From contig CALSCQ010000158.1 of assembly GCA_943704525.1 (NCBI GenBank), forward strand, positions 1 to 11,163: DNA of 11,163 bases, in the 5' to 3' direction. A model generated the notes under the pieces. It saw only the letters and a list, made by a program, of their open reading frames with translations, was not told the origin of the DNA and did no database searches. Each line of letters starts with the position of its first letter. The first letter of the stretch is position 1. This stretch comes from Pigoraptor vietnamica. Taxonomy: Eukaryota; Opisthokonta; Filasterea. Shown here one piece after another: positions 9,156 through 11,163 of this stretch. The position numbers and the translations under genes were made by a program.

Positions 9156-9439
9156 TTGGGTCTGCGGATGAAGTGTGTCGTGATTGCATGCGTGGCGCGT
9201 GGCTGCGTTTGGCGGGTCGTTGTGGCGCAAAAATGCACACCACTTATTCATGTAGCTTGCCCACACACTGTAGTCCACTGTAGCGAGTAGGTAACTGTAA
9301 CTGTCGGTGAGGGTTAAGACTATTGTTCAGACAGGACGAGGAACATTGTCAAAGCTGCAGCAAACGGCCTGCTTGTGATAATATGCTTTTTTTTTTTTTT
9401 TTAAAAAAAATTGACACGGAAAAGTCTCCGCCTCTGTGT
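9156..9439. other. Convergent 3' spacer between IFT144 and the PEX26-like gene
   Basis: The stop codons of the two convergent genes are 284 bases apart, so both 3' untranslated regions and cleavage sites must fit here, perhaps overlapping. I see no canonical AATAAA on the plus strand after the IFT144 stop. No gene is evident in the spacer. Confidence 0.7.
9387..9410. repeat. T16A8 tract
   Basis: Sixteen T are followed by eight A in the convergent spacer. On the minus strand it reads T8A16 and begins about 30 bases after the PEX26-like stop codon, where it could mark the 3' end region of that transcript. T8A8 at its centre is self-complementary. Confidence 0.9.
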
Positions 9440-9947
9440 TCACGCGACGGCGCTCTGCACAAACGCGCGCGTAACGGCCATGCGCACCTCCTCCCAAAAC
9501 GACGACAGCACACTCCTCAATATCGGAATGCGCCACAACAACCGAACCGCAGCGTAACACACGAGCAGAAGCGCAAACGCGTCGAATATTGCCTTTGCGC
9601 GCCCTCCACGCACGCGACCGCCGACCGCGTCCCCTTCCTCGTGCCGGAAAAACCTCCGCGCAATCGTGTGCGCTTCCTTGTGCAACCGTGCAATGACCCT
9701 CGCAGACAGCGCGCGCACTTCGGTGAGCGTCCTGTGCTTCGACACCGCACCCGTCACGCGCTCGGCAGGCGGCGCAGACCCTTCGCGTCGCTCTGGCGCA
9801 GTGGCCGACTCCGTCCCGTCCGAGCGGTCGGCCGAAGGGGACGGGGGTGCCGGGGTATCCGACGCATCTGTCTCGCCGGCACGTGACCGCTCTTCTGTCG
9901 CTTGCAGGCGCAGTACATACGCCTGCGACGGGCGGAGGGCAGTGTTG

Positions 9948-10042
<95 letters not shown>

Positions 10043-10902
10043 CTCTCTCTATCTCTCTCTCTCTCTTAACAAAGCAAACATTGCGAGTAAGAAATGGCAA
10101 ACAATGAGCCGAGGCACGCGAGTACAAGACGCCGCGACACGCACACACACACACACACCACACACCTTCTTCTGGGCCGCATCGAGCGCCGCATTCGATT
10201 CGACAAACTCGCGCGCCAACCGAAACTCGCCGAGCGACGGCAGAATGTGCAGGGCATACAAATCAATCACTTTCAAGTAGCCCTCCAGCGCGCGCGCAGT
10301 GGCCTCTCCCGCGCCGTCGTGGGGAACCGCCGCCGCGCGAACAACCGGCGGCGCGGAAGGGGCGGAAGGGTTCGGTGCGTAATCGGCCACATAGAGCCAC
10401 TCTTCGACGATAGCGCGCGTTCGGACGCGATCGTCGTGTCGCATCATCACGAGCACACTGGAGGCGTGCGAGGGTGAGACAACGTGCGCCGAAAAAGAGG
10501 CATGCGAGAGACAAAGTGGACGGGACAAGCAAGAGTCCACGCGAATACGACTCGACGGAGCGCCCAGGCACAGAAAAACTGAGGCATTCGGGATCCGAGA
10601 CCGGAGCCCATCATCACGTAATTATGAAAAGCGCGTCTCTGTGTTTGACAGAGAGTGTGTGTGTGTATGTGCGTGTATCTGTATGTACGAGTGTAAGACT
10701 GTGTCCGTGCGGAAGGGAGTCCATGACGGATTCACCTTGATACACGGCAAGTACTCACCACATAACAAAAATGCGGGGCGGTACCTTCGCCACACCGCCG
10801 TACCACTCGAGCACAAAGGGCACCGCTGAGGCGGGTTGGTTCGTTTCGACGTACATTTGCAGCAATAGAGAGACATAGGGACCGCACCCGCACGCTCCGT
10901 TG
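9440..10902 (-). CDS. PEX26: PEX26-like peroxisomal membrane protein, 5' part missing
   Basis: PEX26 is a tail-anchored peroxisomal membrane protein that recruits the PEX1-PEX6 ATPase, which recycles the import receptor PEX5. Three exons are visible: 10902-10759, 10457-10166 and 9922-9440. They give 305 residues plus a split codon at the 5' edge. Spliced sequence such as VPFVLEWYGGVAKVPPRIF followed by VMCVLVMMRHDD, then YALHILPSLGEFRLAREFV, lines up in order with the helical core I recall of animal PEX26. After a Pro/Ser/acidic linker comes one hydrophobic segment (AIFDAFALLLVCYAAVRLLW, fragment residues about 256-275), preceded by basic residues and followed by a 30-residue tail. This fits a C-terminal anchor. 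The N-terminus must lie beyond the window. Fungal Pex15 and plant APEM9 are functional counterparts and remain possible. The assignment rests on remembered similarity. Confidence 0.68.
9954..10066. repeat. (CT)n microsatellite, about 113 bases
   Basis: A nearly perfect CT repeat has a few interruptions (CG near 10001, CTAT near 10034-10040 and 10051). It lies in the last intron of the PEX26-like gene, where the transcript carries the purine (GA) strand. Long polypurine-polypyrimidine mirror repeats can form triplex (H-DNA) structures. Leu-Ser or Arg-Glu open frames across it are repeat artefacts. Confidence 0.95.
10138..10165. repeat. (AC)n repeat next to a splice donor
   Basis: The AC run directly abuts the end of the PEX26-like exon at 10166. 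On the transcript it reads GTGTGTGGTGTG, so the repeat itself supplies the GTGTGT splice donor. Confidence 0.8.
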
Positions 10903-10999
10903 CTACGAGCACACAGAGCGCACGAGTCAACATGGGTGAATCAACTCGAGTTATAGTCCCCCCCTCCCCCCCCTCCCCTCCGTTGCTACGAGCACACAG
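10895..10999. repeat. 22-base direct repeat spanning a splice acceptor
   Basis: CTCCGTTGCTACGAGCACAC followed by AG occurs at 10895-10916 and again at 10978-10999. The first copy covers the proposed acceptor (GTAG at 10903-10906 on the minus strand) and the first eight bases of the PEX26-like exon. The second copy reproduces both inside the minisatellite. Confidence 0.85.
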
Positions 11000-11163
11000 T
11001 CAATAAGCTGAATCAACTCGAGTTATAGTCCCCCCCTCCCCTCTCACACCTTGAGCGCACGAGTCAATAAGCTGAATCAACTCGAGTTATAGTCCCCCTC
11101 TCCCCTCTCACACCTTGAGCGCACGAGTCAATAAGCTGAATCAACTCGAGTTATAGTCCCTTC
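10925..11163. repeat. Minisatellite, 64-base period, four copies
   Basis: A unit beginning AGTCAATAAGCTGAATC occurs at 10925 (divergent), 10998, 11062 and 11126, with spacings of 73, 64 and 64 bases. Each copy carries the palindrome AACTCGAGTT, and the complete units also have a C-rich tract and CTCTCACACCTTGAGCGCACG. The array runs off the window edge. It probably lies in an intron of the PEX26-like gene, or in its upstream region. Confidence 0.9.

Larger units (their letters stand above)
9923..10758 (-). other. Introns of the PEX26-like gene
   Basis: Two introns are supported: 10458-10758 (301 nt, donor GTGAGT, acceptor CCAG, phase 2) and 9923-10165 (243 nt, donor GTGTGT, acceptor GCAG, phase 0). 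Both junctions keep frame. The first holds a TG-rich patch on the plus strand (about 10650-10690), and the second holds the long CT microsatellite and an AC run. A further intron is inferred upstream of 10903 from the acceptor GTAG and the lack of an in-frame start. Confidence 0.75.

Noticed and set aside
9327-10163. A 278-residue minus-strand frame with an Arg-Glu repeat
   Set aside because: The repeat is the CT microsatellite translated. The frame disagrees with the supported PEX26-like exon at 9922-9440.
9847-10280. Leu-Ser repeat open frames on the plus strand
   Set aside because: They are the CT microsatellite read as codons, with no flanking domain.
10925-11163. Possible CRISPR array
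   Set aside because: The units are contiguous tandem copies with no unique spacers of uniform length, and the DNA is eukaryotic.

Overview
The window is nuclear DNA from an intron-rich, GC-rich eukaryote. Every gene is split by short GT-AG introns (about 70 to 300 bases), exons are GC-rich with a strong G/C bias at third codon positions, and introns and spacers are full of simple repeats. The central gene is a subunit of the intraflagellar transport machinery, so the organism builds a cilium or flagellum. A PEX26-like gene and the short-intron architecture would suit a unicellular relative of animals (for example a choanoflagellate-like protist), but the lineage is inferred and cannot be fixed from this sequence.

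Layout from left to right: (1) bases 1-48 are an uninterrupted T tract; (2) bases 56-1682, minus strand, hold an eight-exon gene for a 321-residue ankyrin-repeat protein; (3) bases 1683-2262 are the divergent 5' spacer between this gene and the next, with an AT-rich island and a few candidate regulatory motifs; (4) bases 2263-9155, plus strand, hold an 18-exon gene for a complete WDR19/IFT144 homologue of 1383 residues; (5) bases 9156-9439 are a convergent 3' spacer with a T16A8 tract; (6) bases 9440-10902, minus strand, hold the last three exons of a gene whose product looks like PEX26, the tail-anchored peroxisomal receptor for the PEX1-PEX6 ATPase; (7) bases 10903-11163 hold a minisatellite with a 64-base period and a C-rich tract, probably inside a PEX26 intron, with the gene's 5' end beyond the window.

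All three gene models were built by joining exons by hand. In each case every junction keeps frame and restores family-like sequence across the splice. The genes do not form an operon or an obvious pathway: IFT144 acts in retrograde flagellar transport, PEX26 in peroxisomal import, and the ankyrin protein is unassigned. The ankyrin gene and IFT144 share a 580-base divergent spacer and could be co-regulated. I found no tRNA, rRNA, transposase, CRISPR array or prokaryotic feature. No wholly new system is evident. The most useful observations are the hidden PEX26-like gene, a GC-AG intron in IFT144, an atypical GTGCGT donor preference, and a minisatellite that has duplicated a splice acceptor.
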